64,000 nucleotides of DNA from Collinsella sp. (GTDB lineage Bacteria > Actinomycetota > Coriobacteriia > Coriobacteriales > Coriobacteriaceae), in the NCBI GenBank assembly GCA_019419455.1, contig DXZW01000044.1, positions 1-64,000 on the forward strand, read 5' to 3'. Below are positions 24,508 through 32,349 of the stretch, piece by piece; the first letter of the stretch is position 1; each line of letters starts with the position of its first letter. The translations under genes and the position numbers were made by a program. The notes below the pieces were generated by a model, which worked only from the letters and a program-made list of their open reading frames with translations, was not told where the DNA came from and did no database searches.

Positions 24508-25698
24508 ATGGCCAAAGAGAAGTTTGAGCGCACTAAGCCGCATGTTAACATCGGCACCATTGGTCACGTCGACCACGGCAAGACCACGCTGACCGCTGCC
24601 ATCACCAAGGTTCTCTCCGAGACCGAGGGCTGCAAGGCTGACTTCACTGCGTTCGAGAACATCGACAAGGCTCCCGAGGAGCGCGAGCGCGGCATTACGA
24701 TCTCCGTCTCCCACGTCGAGTACGAGACCGCTTCCCGTCACTATGCTCACGTTGACTGCCCGGGCCACGCTGACTACGTCAAGAACATGATCTCCGGTGC
24801 TGCTCAGATGGACGGCGCTATCCTGGTCATCGCCGCTACCGACGGCCCCATGGCTCAGACCCGCGAGCACATCCTGCTCGCCCGTCAGGTCGGCGTTCCC
24901 TACATCGTCGTCTTCCTGAACAAGTGCGATATGGTCGACGATGACGAGCTCATCGACCTCGTCGAAATGGAGACCCGTGAGCTCCTCTCCGAGTACGATT
25001 TCCCCGGCGACGACATTCCCGTCATCCGTGGTTCCGCTCTGGGCGCTCTCGAGGGCGACGCCAAGTGGATGGACGCTATCCGCGAGCTCATGAACGCCGT
25101 CGACGAGTACATCCCGACGCCTGCTCGTAACAACGACCTCCCGTTCCTGATGGCCGTTGAGGACGTTATGACCATCTCCGGCCGTGGTACCGTTGCTACC
25201 GGCCGTGTCGAGCGCGGTGAGCTCAAGCTCAACGAGCCCGTCGAGATCGTCGGCATCAAGGATACCCAGAACACCGTTGTTACCGGTATCGAGATGTTCC
25301 GTAAGTCCATGGACTTCTGCGAGGCTGGCGACAACGTCGGTCTGCTGCTCCGCGGCATCAAGCGTGAGGACATCGAGCGCGGCCAGGTTCTCTGCAAGCC
25401 CGGTTCGGTTACCCCTCACACCAAGTTCACCGGCGAGATCTACGTTCTGACCAAGGAGGAGGGCGGCCGTCACACCCCGTTCTTCGATGGTTATCGTCCT
25501 CAGTTCTACTTCCGTACCACCGACGTTACCGGTACGGTCAAGCTCCCCGAGGGCACCGAGATGGCTATGCCTGGTGACCACATCACCATCGAGGGCGACC
25601 TCATCCACCCAATCGCCATGGAGGAGGGCCTGCGCTTCGCTATCCGCGAGGGTGGCCACACCGTCGGTTCGGGCATCGTCTCCACGATCATTGAGTAA
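24508..25698 (+). CDS. tuf: Elongation factor Tu
   Basis: The 396-residue GTPase delivers aminoacyl-tRNA to the ribosome. G motifs are GHVDHGKTT, the switch region containing RGITI, DCPGHADYV, NKCDM and the SAL-type GSALGAL. Domains 2 and 3 follow, with the C-terminal REGGHTVGSGIVSTIIE. AGAGGAGGG precedes ATG 24508. It follows three tRNA genes instead of fusA, and is probably expressed from their promoter. Confidence 0.98.
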   Translation: MAKEKFERTKPHVNIGTIGHVDHGKTTLTAAITKVLSETEGCKADFTAFENIDKAPEERERGITISVSHVEYETASRHYAHVDCPGHADYVKNMISGAAQMDGAILVIAATDGPMAQTREHILLARQVGVPYIVVFLNKCDMVDDDELIDLVEMETRELLSEYDFPGDDIPVIRGSALGALEGDAKWMDAIRELMNAVDEYIPTPARNNDLPFLMAVEDVMTISGRGTVATGRVERGELKLNEPVEIVGIKDTQNTVVTGIEMFRKSMDFCEAGDNVGLLLRGIKREDIERGQVLCKPGSVTPHTKFTGEIYVLTKEEGGRHTPFFDGYRPQFYFRTTDVTGTVKLPEGTEMAMPGDHITIEGDLIHPIAMEEGLRFAIREGGHTVGSGIVSTIIE

Positions 25699-25725
25699 AT
25701 TAGCTCTTTGATATAGCTGACTTAG

Positions 25726-25760
25726 AGAACCCGGCACTTATTTGGGTGCCGGGTTCTTTT
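25726..25760 (+). terminator. Terminator after tuf
   Basis: The stem AGAACCCGGCAC pairs with GTGCCGGGTTCT and is followed by TTT. Confidence 0.92.
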
Positions 25761-25902
25761 CTGCAATGGATATTGAGCCGCTGCTGGTGTCGAGAGGATC
25801 GATAATGGTTCTGGGTACACCGTCGATTAGATCTCGCTGGCCCCATTGATGTGTTCCAAATATGAATGGATCCACCGAGAACCAATTGATTCGAGGTTTT
25901 CA

Positions 25903-25932
25903 TTGACAGCACTTACATAGAGCTGATAAAGT
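25903..25932 (+). promoter_or_regulatory. Promoter of rpmG-tRNA-Trp-secE-nusG
   Basis: TTGACA (25903-25908) and TAAAGT (25927-25932) are spaced by 18 nt. The upstream GAGGTTTTCATTGACAG repeats the sequence found at the tRNA-Tyr promoter. Confidence 0.8.
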
Positions 25933-25977
25933 ACCATCTCGTGCCCGTACGGGGCGGATATGAAAGGTTCAGGATAC

Positions 25978-26127
25978 ATGCGTACTCTAGTTACTCTTGC
26001 GTGCACTGAGTGCAAGCGCCGCAACTATACGACCACCAAGAACAAGGCGAACATGCCTGATCGTATGGAGATCAAGAAGTATTGCCCCTGGTGCCGTCAC
26101 CACACGCTGCACAAAGAGACTCGCTAG
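25978..26127 (+). CDS. rpmG: 50S ribosomal protein L33 (bL33)
   Basis: A 49-residue basic protein, MRTLVTLACTECKRRNYTTT ... CPWCRHHTLHKETR. The two Cys pairs (CTEC and CPWC) form a zinc ribbon, making this the zinc-binding type of L33. The length is normal. GAAAGG precedes the ATG. It starts the unit rpmG, tRNA-Trp, secE, nusG, a widely conserved order. Confidence 0.96.
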   Translation: MRTLVTLACTECKRRNYTTTKNKANMPDRMEIKKYCPWCRHHTLHKETR

Positions 26128-26140
26128 TCTCTAGTCACAT

Positions 26141-26216
26141 ACGCCAGTAGTTCAATTGGTAGAGCATCGGTCTCCAAAACCGAGTGTTGAGGGTTCGAGT
26201 CCTTCCTGGCGTGCCA
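26141..26216 (+). tRNA. tRNA-Trp (anticodon CCA)
   Basis: The acceptor ACGCCAG pairs with CTGGCGT. The anticodon stem TCGGT/ACCGA encloses CTCCAAA (CCA). The 3' CCA is encoded. Confidence 0.96.
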
Positions 26217-26227
26217 GTCATTATTCC

Positions 26228-26252
26228 GTAAGCTCCCAATTGGGGGCTTACG
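26228..26252 (+). other. Hairpin between tRNA-Trp and secE
   Basis: GTAAGCTCCC and GGGGGCTTAC pair around AATT. The T-run is weak, so it is more likely a processing or attenuation structure than a full terminator. Confidence 0.55.
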
Positions 26253-26292
26253 GTTTACTCATGTATAAGCGCATTGCGCGGAGGTAACCCAA

Positions 26293-26631
26293 ATGGCCAA
26301 CAAGAAGAACAAGAAGAAGGCTCAGCAGCCGGCACCTGCCAACAACGCTGCCGCCAACTCCAAGGTTGAGGCCAAGAAGGCCGTTGCCAAGAAGAACGAG
26401 AAGGCTGCGAAGTCCAAGAAGAACGAGAAGCCTGGTTTCTTCGCCCGCACCAAGAAATATTTCGCTTCGGTCAAGTCCGAGATGAAGCGTGTCACGTGGC
26501 CCGATAAGAAGGAGCTCGTGAACTACTCGGTCGTCGTTTGCGCTTCTCTGATCGTCGTCGGCGTCGTCATCGCTCTGCTCGATGCTGGCTTTGGCGAGGC
26601 TCTTGCTCTGTTCTCTGGATTGAGGGGCTAA
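26293..26631 (+). CDS. secE: Preprotein translocase subunit SecE
   Basis: The 112-residue protein has a Lys/Ala-rich N-terminal extension of about 50 residues. The conserved amphipathic helix follows (FASVKSEMKRVTWPDKKELV), then a single membrane helix (VVVCASLIVVGVVIALLDAG). SecE clamps SecY in the membrane. The extension is longer than in minimal SecE (about 60 residues) but common in Actinobacteria. It lies 3 nt upstream of nusG. Confidence 0.95.
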   Translation: MANKKNKKKAQQPAPANNAAANSKVEAKKAVAKKNEKAAKSKKNEKPGFFARTKKYFASVKSEMKRVTWPDKKELVNYSVVVCASLIVVGVVIALLDAGFGEALALFSGLRG

Positions 26632-26634
26632 ACC

Positions 26635-27171
26635 ATGTCTAAGCGTTGGTACGTCGTTCACACTTACTCTGGATACGAGAACCGCGTTAAGTCCGATCTC
26701 GAGCATCGCATCGAGACTATGGGCATGCAGGACCGTATCTTTGATATCGAGATTCCTATGGAGCGCGTCACCGAGATTAAAGAGGGTGGCAAGCGTGAGA
26801 CCAAGGATTCCAAGATTTTCCCGGGCTACGTCCTGGTTCGCATGGAGATGGATGACGATGCATGGACGTGTGTTCGCAACACGCCCGGCGTCACCGGTTT
26901 CCTGGGCGGCAACGGCAAGCCCGCTCCGCTTTCCCGCGACGAGTACAATAAGATGACTCGTCGTCCCGGTAAGGGCGATTCGCCCAAGCGTACGTCGGTT
27001 GATATTCAGGTCGGCACGTCCGTCCGCGTCACCGATGGCCCGCTTACCGACTTTGATGGCAAGGTCTCCGAGGTTAATACCGAGGCAGGCAAGCTCAAGG
27101 TCACGCTGATGATCTTTGGCCGCGAGACGCCGGTCGAGCTCGACTTTAACCAGGTCGCTGTCATCGCTTAA
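26635..27171 (+). CDS. nusG: Transcription termination/antitermination protein NusG
   Basis: The 178-residue protein has an N-terminal NGN domain starting KRWYVVHTYSGYENRVKSDL, including FPGYVLVRMEMDD and the conserved NTPGVTGFLG. A C-terminal KOW domain follows (VRVTDGPLTDFDGKVSEVNT). NusG binds RNA polymerase beta-prime and links it to ribosomes or Rho. The secE-nusG coupling is typical. Confidence 0.97.
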   Translation: MSKRWYVVHTYSGYENRVKSDLEHRIETMGMQDRIFDIEIPMERVTEIKEGGKRETKDSKIFPGYVLVRMEMDDDAWTCVRNTPGVTGFLGGNGKPAPLSRDEYNKMTRRPGKGDSPKRTSVDIQVGTSVRVTDGPLTDFDGKVSEVNTEAGKLKVTLMIFGRETPVELDFNQVAVIA

Positions 27172-27291
27172 GTTTGCGTCCGTTCGCGCGAGCGTGCTTC
27201 TTCTGTGACTGCTCATCTCAGGAGTGCTTCTAACACGTGCGTGCTTACGATATAGCAAGTACTTCACACTCGTGATTCGAAAGGAATGACC

Positions 27292-27720
27292 ATGGCTGAG
27301 AAGAAGGTTGCCAACGTCATTAAGCTCCAGATTCCTGCTGGTGCAGCTAACCCCGCTCCTCCCGTTGGCCCCGCCCTGGGCGCTGCTGGCGTGAACATCA
27401 TGCAGTTCTGCCAGGCCTTTAACGCCGAGACGCAGGACAAGAAGGGCGACATCATCCCCGTTGAGATCTCTGTCTACGAGGATAAGTCCTTCTCCTTCAT
27501 CACCAAGACCCCGCCGGCGGCTCACCTCATCAAGAAGGAGCTGAACCTCAAGTCTGGTTCCGCTAAGCCCCAGGCCGACAAGGTCGGTCAGCTCTCCCAG
27601 GAGCAGCTCACCAAGATCGCCGAGATCAAGATGCCGGACCTCAATGCCAACGACATTGACGCCGCCAAGAAGATCATCGCCGGTACCGCCCGTTCCATGG
27701 GCGTGACCATCGCTGAGTAG
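27292..27720 (+). CDS. rplK: 50S ribosomal protein L11 (uL11)
   Basis: The 142-residue protein contains the signature KLQIPAGAANPAPPVGPALG near the N-terminus and ends in IAGTARSMGVTIAE. L11 forms the GTPase-associated centre with 23S rRNA. ATG 27292 is preferred over ATG 27286 because AAAGGA directly abuts the earlier one. About 120 nt separate it from nusG without a clear terminator. Confidence 0.97.
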   Translation: MAEKKVANVIKLQIPAGAANPAPPVGPALGAAGVNIMQFCQAFNAETQDKKGDIIPVEISVYEDKSFSFITKTPPAAHLIKKELNLKSGSAKPQADKVGQLSQEQLTKIAEIKMPDLNANDIDAAKKIIAGTARSMGVTIAE

Positions 27721-27837
27721 CGATTTCTTTAGGTAATGACGGGTGCTCCGACCGGGGCGCCCGTTATATGTGTGCAATAGGGCACACGATACGATGTGGG
27801 AGGGCTCACGCCCGTTTAACCACAGGAGGTAATGCAC

Positions 27838-28545
27838 ATGGCTAAGCATGGTAAGAGCTATAACGCCGCTGCCGAGAAGATCGACCGCGCCACGCTCTAC
27901 ACCCCCCTTCAGGCTGCCAAGCTCATCAAGGAGCTCGACACCGCCAAGTTCGACGAGACCGTCGAGGCCCACTTCCGTCTGGGCATCGATACTCGTAAGG
28001 CTGACCAGAACATCCGTGGTTCCATCTCCCTGCCCCACGGCACCGGCAAGACCGTTCGTGTTGCCGTCTTCGCCGAGGGCGAGAAGGCCCGCGAGGCCGA
28101 GGCTGCCGGCGCCGACATCATTGGTTCCGACGAGCTCGTCGCCCAGATCCAGAAGGGCGAGATCAACTTCGACGCCGCTATCGCTACGCCGAACATGATG
28201 GCCAAGGTTGGCCGCATCGGTAAGATCCTTGGTCCCCGTGGCCTCATGCCGAACCCCAAGCTCGGCACCGTGACCATGGACGTCGCCAAGATGGTCTCCG
28301 AGCTCAAGGCTGGCCGCGTTGAGTACCGCGCCGACCGCTACGGCATCTGCCACGTGCCCCTGGGCAAGAAGTCCTTCTCCGAGCAGCAGCTCGTCGAGAA
28401 CTACGCTGCCCTGTACACCGAGATCCTGCGCGTCAAGCCCTCTTCTGCTAAGGGCAAGTACGTCAAGTCCATCTCCGTGTCTTCCACCATGGGCCCTGGC
28501 GTCAAGGTCGATCCCGCTGTCCAGCGCGACTTCCTGGCTGAGTAA
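27838..28545 (+). CDS. rplA: 50S ribosomal protein L1 (uL1)
   Basis: The 235-residue protein includes GTGKTVRVAVFAEGEKAREA and the signature GRIGKILGPRGLMPNPKLGT. L1 builds the L1 stalk and in many bacteria represses its own operon by binding a leader that mimics its rRNA site. The rplK-rplA gap holds two hairpins (about 27738-27766 and GTGTGC/GCACAC at about 27770), one of which could be such a site. ATG 27838 is chosen because AGGAGG lies 7 nt upstream. Confidence 0.97.
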   Translation: MAKHGKSYNAAAEKIDRATLYTPLQAAKLIKELDTAKFDETVEAHFRLGIDTRKADQNIRGSISLPHGTGKTVRVAVFAEGEKAREAEAAGADIIGSDELVAQIQKGEINFDAAIATPNMMAKVGRIGKILGPRGLMPNPKLGTVTMDVAKMVSELKAGRVEYRADRYGICHVPLGKKSFSEQQLVENYAALYTEILRVKPSSAKGKYVKSISVSSTMGPGVKVDPAVQRDFLAE

Positions 28546-28581
28546 CTAACAGTTACTGCCTGAGCAAAGCAAGCATTGCTA

Positions 28582-28620
28582 AAGAAACCCGGTTCTGCCT
28601 CGTGCAGGACCGGGTTTCTT
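28582..28620 (+). terminator. Terminator after rplA
   Basis: The stem AAGAAACCCGGT...ACCGGGTTTCTT ends in TT. It closes the rplKA unit ahead of a convergent gene. Confidence 0.88.
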
Positions 28621-28635
28621 GCTATCTAGGGCCAA

Positions 28636-28672
28636 AACCGCCACAAAGGTGCCTGTCCCCTTTGTGGCGGTT
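28636..28672 (-). repeat. GGGACAG-loop palindrome, copy 2 (supplies a stop codon)
   Basis: On the minus strand, the arms CCGCCACAAAGG and CCTTTGTGGCGG enclose GGACAGGCA. The phosphoesterase stop TAA (28671-28673) overlaps the first bases of the element. Confidence 0.85.
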
Positions 28673-29381
28673 ACCAGGGTGTTCTGGCGGTAGAGGACTC
28701 GATTGCCTCGTGGCGCTTGAGCTCGCGGCGCATGGTTTGCGAATTGAGCCAGGCTGCCTGCCAGCCACGGATGGGGTAGCGCGCTTCGTCCAGCTCAAAC
28801 TGCGTATAGCCGCAGGCGTTGATGATCGTTGCTCCGCATGCGTGCTGACGTTCGCGTTGAAAGTCGCGACCATAGCATTGGTGCACATGCCCGTGCACCA
28901 TGTAGTCGGGATTCCAGGATTCGAGTGCTGTGTTAAAGCATTCGAATCCTCGATGCGGCAGATCATCCAGATCGCCCACGCCGGCGGCGGGTGCATGGGT
29001 CAGCAGAATGTCGCAGCCGCCGACCATCCTCACTTTGCGGGACAGCTTGCGCACACGCTTGGTCATCTCGCGCTCGGTATACATGTTGGCACCGTCTCGG
29101 TAGCGCATGGAGCCGCCAAGCCCCGCAATGCGGACGCCGCGATACACGTACACGGTGTCTTCGACACAAATGCAGCCGCCCGGTGCATGACGTGCATAGC
29201 GGTCATCGTGATTGCCGCGTACGTAGATGAGCGGTTTGTTGATGACCGTGACCAAAAACTCAAGATAATCCGGGTCCAGATCGCCAGCAGACAGAATCAG
29301 GTCGATACCCTCAAAGCGCTCCTTGCGAAAGCACTCCCATAGGCATCGTTCTTCGGTATCGGCTATGGCAAGGATTTTCAT
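28671..29381 (-). CDS. Calcineurin-like metallophosphoesterase
   Basis: The 236-residue protein shows the metallophosphoesterase motifs in order: KILAIADTEE (usual D-x-H replaced by DTE), SAGDLD, RGNHDD, LLTHAP and HGHVHQ. These bind two metal ions. Substrate is unknown. Its ATG overlaps the stop of the upstream 638-residue gene by 4 nt (ATGA), so the two are translationally coupled. The D-x-H to D-x-E change in motif I is unusual. Its stop codon lies at the edge of a palindromic element. Confidence 0.85.
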   Translation of the reverse strand: MKILAIADTEERCLWECFRKERFEGIDLILSAGDLDPDYLEFLVTVINKPLIYVRGNHDDRYARHAPGGCICVEDTVYVYRGVRIAGLGGSMRYRDGANMYTEREMTKRVRKLSRKVRMVGGCDILLTHAPAAGVGDLDDLPHRGFECFNTALESWNPDYMVHGHVHQCYGRDFQRERQHACGATIINACGYTQFELDEARYPIRGWQAAWLNSQTMRRELKRHEAIESSTARTPW

Positions 29382-31294
29382 AGGGCGCGGACCTTCGGCT
29401 CATCGTCGAGTTGCGGAATGGTTCCCACCACGTTGTCGGCCAGCCAGTCCATCTCGACGATTTGCGTGCTCGGCAGCGGGGGAAAGCCCTCGATCTGCAC
29501 CACGCCGTCTTGGCTATGGAGTTCGCCGCCAAATGGATTGATGGAGCCCTCGACGATGCCATTGCGGAGGAGCTGAACAAGCTTGCGCGTCTGGTAGGGC
29601 AGGCCCGGAGCATAACGGATGTCGATAACGCCCGAGCTCATGCCATACCAGTAGTTGACGGCGCGAACCTGGCTGTCGTCACTGGTCTCATCCCAGGTGC
29701 CGTGCAGCAGACTTCGCACGATAAGCTCGTAGTATCGGCCCCAGTTCCATACCGGCATGGCGATGCCGGCGACCTTGCCATCGACCAGGCGGTGAAGTCC
29801 GTAGGCCGTAGGGTCTTCGAGCGACTTTGACATGTCGGCGCCGGTCATGACGCTCACACCCTCGCGGCACATGGCCTCGGCAAGGCCTCCGGCGGGCACA
29901 TCGCCCCAGGTCAGGATAATTTGCGCGCGGGGGTCGAGCAGCGAGGCGCCAATCGCAAAGGCGTTGATCTCGCTGAGCGCGCCCGAAGCGAAGACCGACG
30001 CGTGGTAACCGATGCGGTGGTTGTCCGCCATGCTGGCGGCAAGGGCGCCCAAGAGAAATTTGGCCTCGTACATCTTGCCAAAGTACGAACGGACGCTTTG
30101 GTGGGGAAGGCCGATAGAGCAGTTGAGGAATCGCACCTGGGGATACTCAACGGCAGCCCTGAGCGTGTATTCCATCAGGCGATGCGAGGTCGAGAAGATG
30201 ACGTTGTCTCCATGTTTGACAGCCGTTTCCACGGCGGCGTAGAACACGTCCGGATCGTGGCAGTCCTCAAACGCCTCGGTGCGCACGATACCGCCAAAGT
30301 GCTCATCGAGATACTGGCGCCCTTGATCGTGCAGGCTGTCCCAGCTCGACGTCGAACAGGGGAACTCATGGATAAAGGCGATGCGTAGGGGGTTGGCCGC
30401 CGAGTAGACGGTCTTGCCCATAAAGAAGTTGAGCACGCCGGAGGTGGGCTTGGCGGGCGCCTCTTCCTCATCGACGCTCGGCGCTTCGACAAGATCGACC
30501 TTGTCCTCGTCATTTTTGCCGGCAATGACCAGCTCGCGCCAAATCTTGCACAGGCGGTTTACGACGATGTCCGTCGGCGTATCCAGTAGACGGTCTTGGT
30601 TGTACACGTTGAGGTAGACGAGCATGGCGTCGGCGGGCGTAATGTCCAGATGGTCGCCGCCGGCGCGCAGGTAGGCGCGTTTAAAGAGTAGGAAGGTATG
30701 GCGCAGGTAGTCGACCTTTTTCTGTGGCCACTTTTCGACAAGGTCCTGGCCGAGCATCTTGGCGAGCGTCTCGTAGCTTCCCTCGCGCGAGAACTCGATC
30801 TCGTATAGGGGGCAGACGCGCCAAAACGCGCAGAACTCGCCGTACAGGCGACTTTCGACGGAATCCCATGTGCCGGGGTAGAGACGGGTGACCTTGGCCG
30901 AAACCGTCGGGGCGTCCAGGAATTTGAGGACGCTGACGCGTTTGTTGCCCTCCTGGACGTAGAACCGATGCATGAACTCGGTGACGATGATGGGGTCGCG
31001 ATAGCCCTCGGTCACCTGGATGTCATAGAGGTTGGACCACTTGCGGGCGAACTCGGTGTTAAACGGCAGCAGGGGCATAAAGTTGCATGAAAAGGCGGAC
31101 TGACGGCCCTTGGTGACCGTGCCGACGACCATTTCGAGCGGAATATCCCGAAGGCCGACGTTCTCTCGCTGACCTAAGGGGAGCTGAGCAACCAAACTGT
31201 CGAGGTCAGTAAGGTATGGATGCTCGCTTTGGCTAATGGCACGTCGACGTCCTTGCTCGCCGCGCTTGCGTGCTTGACGATAGGCCTCTTCCAT
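29378..31294 (-). CDS. Cytoplasmic ParB-like/BMP-fold two-domain protein
   Basis: The 638-residue protein has no signal peptide. Residues about 50-130 resemble a ParB/Srx-type module (FYVQEGNKRVSVLKFLDAPT). After a helical middle region and an acidic linker (about 270-290), residues about 305-600 match a BMP/PnrA-type periplasmic-binding fold (NPLRIAFIHEFPCSTSSWDS ... RIGYHASVFASGALSEINAF). BMP proteins usually bind nucleosides outside the cell; here the domain must act inside. AAGGGAG precedes the ATG. It is operonic with a phosphoesterase, suggesting a nucleoside-sensing or nucleotide-processing pair. Domain calls are by eye. Confidence 0.75.
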   Translation of the reverse strand: MEEAYRQARKRGEQGRRRAISQSEHPYLTDLDSLVAQLPLGQRENVGLRDIPLEMVVGTVTKGRQSAFSCNFMPLLPFNTEFARKWSNLYDIQVTEGYRDPIIVTEFMHRFYVQEGNKRVSVLKFLDAPTVSAKVTRLYPGTWDSVESRLYGEFCAFWRVCPLYEIEFSREGSYETLAKMLGQDLVEKWPQKKVDYLRHTFLLFKRAYLRAGGDHLDITPADAMLVYLNVYNQDRLLDTPTDIVVNRLCKIWRELVIAGKNDEDKVDLVEAPSVDEEEAPAKPTSGVLNFFMGKTVYSAANPLRIAFIHEFPCSTSSWDSLHDQGRQYLDEHFGGIVRTEAFEDCHDPDVFYAAVETAVKHGDNVIFSTSHRLMEYTLRAAVEYPQVRFLNCSIGLPHQSVRSYFGKMYEAKFLLGALAASMADNHRIGYHASVFASGALSEINAFAIGASLLDPRAQIILTWGDVPAGGLAEAMCREGVSVMTGADMSKSLEDPTAYGLHRLVDGKVAGIAMPVWNWGRYYELIVRSLLHGTWDETSDDSQVRAVNYWYGMSSGVIDIRYAPGLPYQTRKLVQLLRNGIVEGSINPFGGELHSQDGVVQIEGFPPLPSTQIVEMDWLADNVVGTIPQLDDEPKVRAL

Positions 31295-31350
31295 GGTGTC
31301 TACTCCCTTAGTCGTTTAAACAACGATATGAACCATGGTACCACGATGCG

Positions 31351-31389
31351 AAATCACCACAAAGGTGCCTGTCCCCTTTGTGGTGGTTT
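31351..31389 (-). repeat. GGGACAG-loop palindrome, copy 3 (supplies a stop codon)
   Basis: On the minus strand, ACCACCACAAAGG and CCTTTGTGGTG enclose GGACAGGCA. The mscS-like stop TAA (31388-31390) is the first triplet of the element. Confidence 0.88.
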
Positions 31390-32155
31390 AGGCGATGATG
31401 GGGGCGATGGCGCGGATGCAGGCGTCGGCTGCCGTGAAGGTGGTGCTGTCGTCGCTGACGATAAAGATGATCTTGCCCTTGATGCCAAAGTCGCCGATCT
31501 CGCTAAAGAGCACGTAGGGCTCCTTGTCAAAGTCCGAGATGGGAAGCACGGCGGCCTTGGTGGCGTCGGTGAGCTCATCTGCTAACGCGTCGAGCGAGGC
31601 CCACTTGGACGTTTCCTTGACCGCAACGGGCACAGCCACGCGCCCAAAGGGCATGAGGTGCACGAGCGTGTTCTTGGAGATATTTGAGTTGGGGACGATG
31701 ATGGTCTGCCCGCAGGCGTCCTCAATAGTCGTATGACGCCAGGTGATGTCTTGGACCACGCCCGATACGCCACCGACCTCGATATTGTCGCCGGGCTTGA
31801 TGATGCCCATAAACGTTACCTGCATGCCGCCGATAAGATTTGACAGCGTGTCCTGAAAGCCGAGCGAGATGGCGATGCCGCCGACGCCAAGAGCGGCGAC
31901 GAGGGCGTTTGCATTAATGCCAAAACAGTTGTCGAGAATAAAGCTGCCGCCGATCATCCAAATGACGGCGCGCGCGATGTTGATGAAGATACTCGATGCC
32001 GGAAGGGGGTTATCGTCTCGGCTGAGTAGGTGGTGCAGGGTCTTGGATACGACCTTGGCGGCGACGGCGGTGCCGATGGCCAGGACGATGGCCCAGATGA
32101 CGCTGTGGACCCACCTCTGCTCAAAGAAATGAAGAATCGGTTCAAATAATTCCAT
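31388..32155 (-). CDS. MscS-family mechanosensitive channel
   Basis: The 255-residue protein has three hydrophobic helices. The third is the pore helix, with the Gly/Ala-rich ANALVAALGVGGIAISLGFQ followed by NLIGGMQVTFMGIIKPGDNI. The cytosolic beta domain contains QTIIVPNSNISKNTLVH. MscS channels open under hypo-osmotic membrane tension. ATG 32155 has AGGAGG 10 nt upstream; an upstream in-frame ATG would add 15 residues without a ribosome binding site. The stop codon coincides with a palindromic element. Confidence 0.92.
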   Translation of the reverse strand: MELFEPILHFFEQRWVHSVIWAIVLAIGTAVAAKVVSKTLHHLLSRDDNPLPASSIFINIARAVIWMIGGSFILDNCFGINANALVAALGVGGIAISLGFQDTLSNLIGGMQVTFMGIIKPGDNIEVGGVSGVVQDITWRHTTIEDACGQTIIVPNSNISKNTLVHLMPFGRVAVPVAVKETSKWASLDALADELTDATKAAVLPISDFDKEPYVLFSEIGDFGIKGKIIFIVSDDSTTFTAADACIRAIAPIIA

Positions 32156-32198
32156 GTAGGGAAAACCTCCTAATGATCGTCCAACCATGATACCCACC

Positions 32199-32230
32199 AA
32201 AAAGCCCGTTCGATCACATCGGACGGGCTT
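32199..32230 (-). terminator. Minus-strand terminator upstream of mscS-like gene
   Basis: Read on the minus strand, AAGCCCGTCCGATG...CGAACGGGCTT is followed by TTTTT. It ends transcription of the ABC transporter operon before the mscS-like gene. Confidence 0.85.
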
Positions 32231-32254
32231 CTGTGCTCGATATGAGGGTTAGCG

Positions 32255-32294
32255 AAAACCACCGCAAAGGTGGCTGTCCCTTAGCGGCGGTTTT
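32255..32294 (-). repeat. GGGACAG-loop palindrome, copy 4
   Basis: On the minus strand, AAAACCGCCGCTAAGG and CCTTTGCGGTGGTTTT enclose GACAGCCA. It sits 17 nt from copy 5 and is not itself at a stop codon. Confidence 0.8.
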
Positions 32295-32310
32295 GACGTT
32301 TGCCTAGATT

Positions 32311-32349
32311 AAACCTGCCAAAATAAACCTGTCCCTTTTTGGCAGGTTT
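32311..32349 (-). repeat. GGGACAG-loop palindrome, copy 5 (supplies a stop codon)
   Basis: On the minus strand, AAACCTGCCAAAAAGGGACA starts the element and TTTTGGCAGGTTT closes it. The ABC ATPase stop TAA (32348-32350) forms its edge. Confidence 0.85.
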
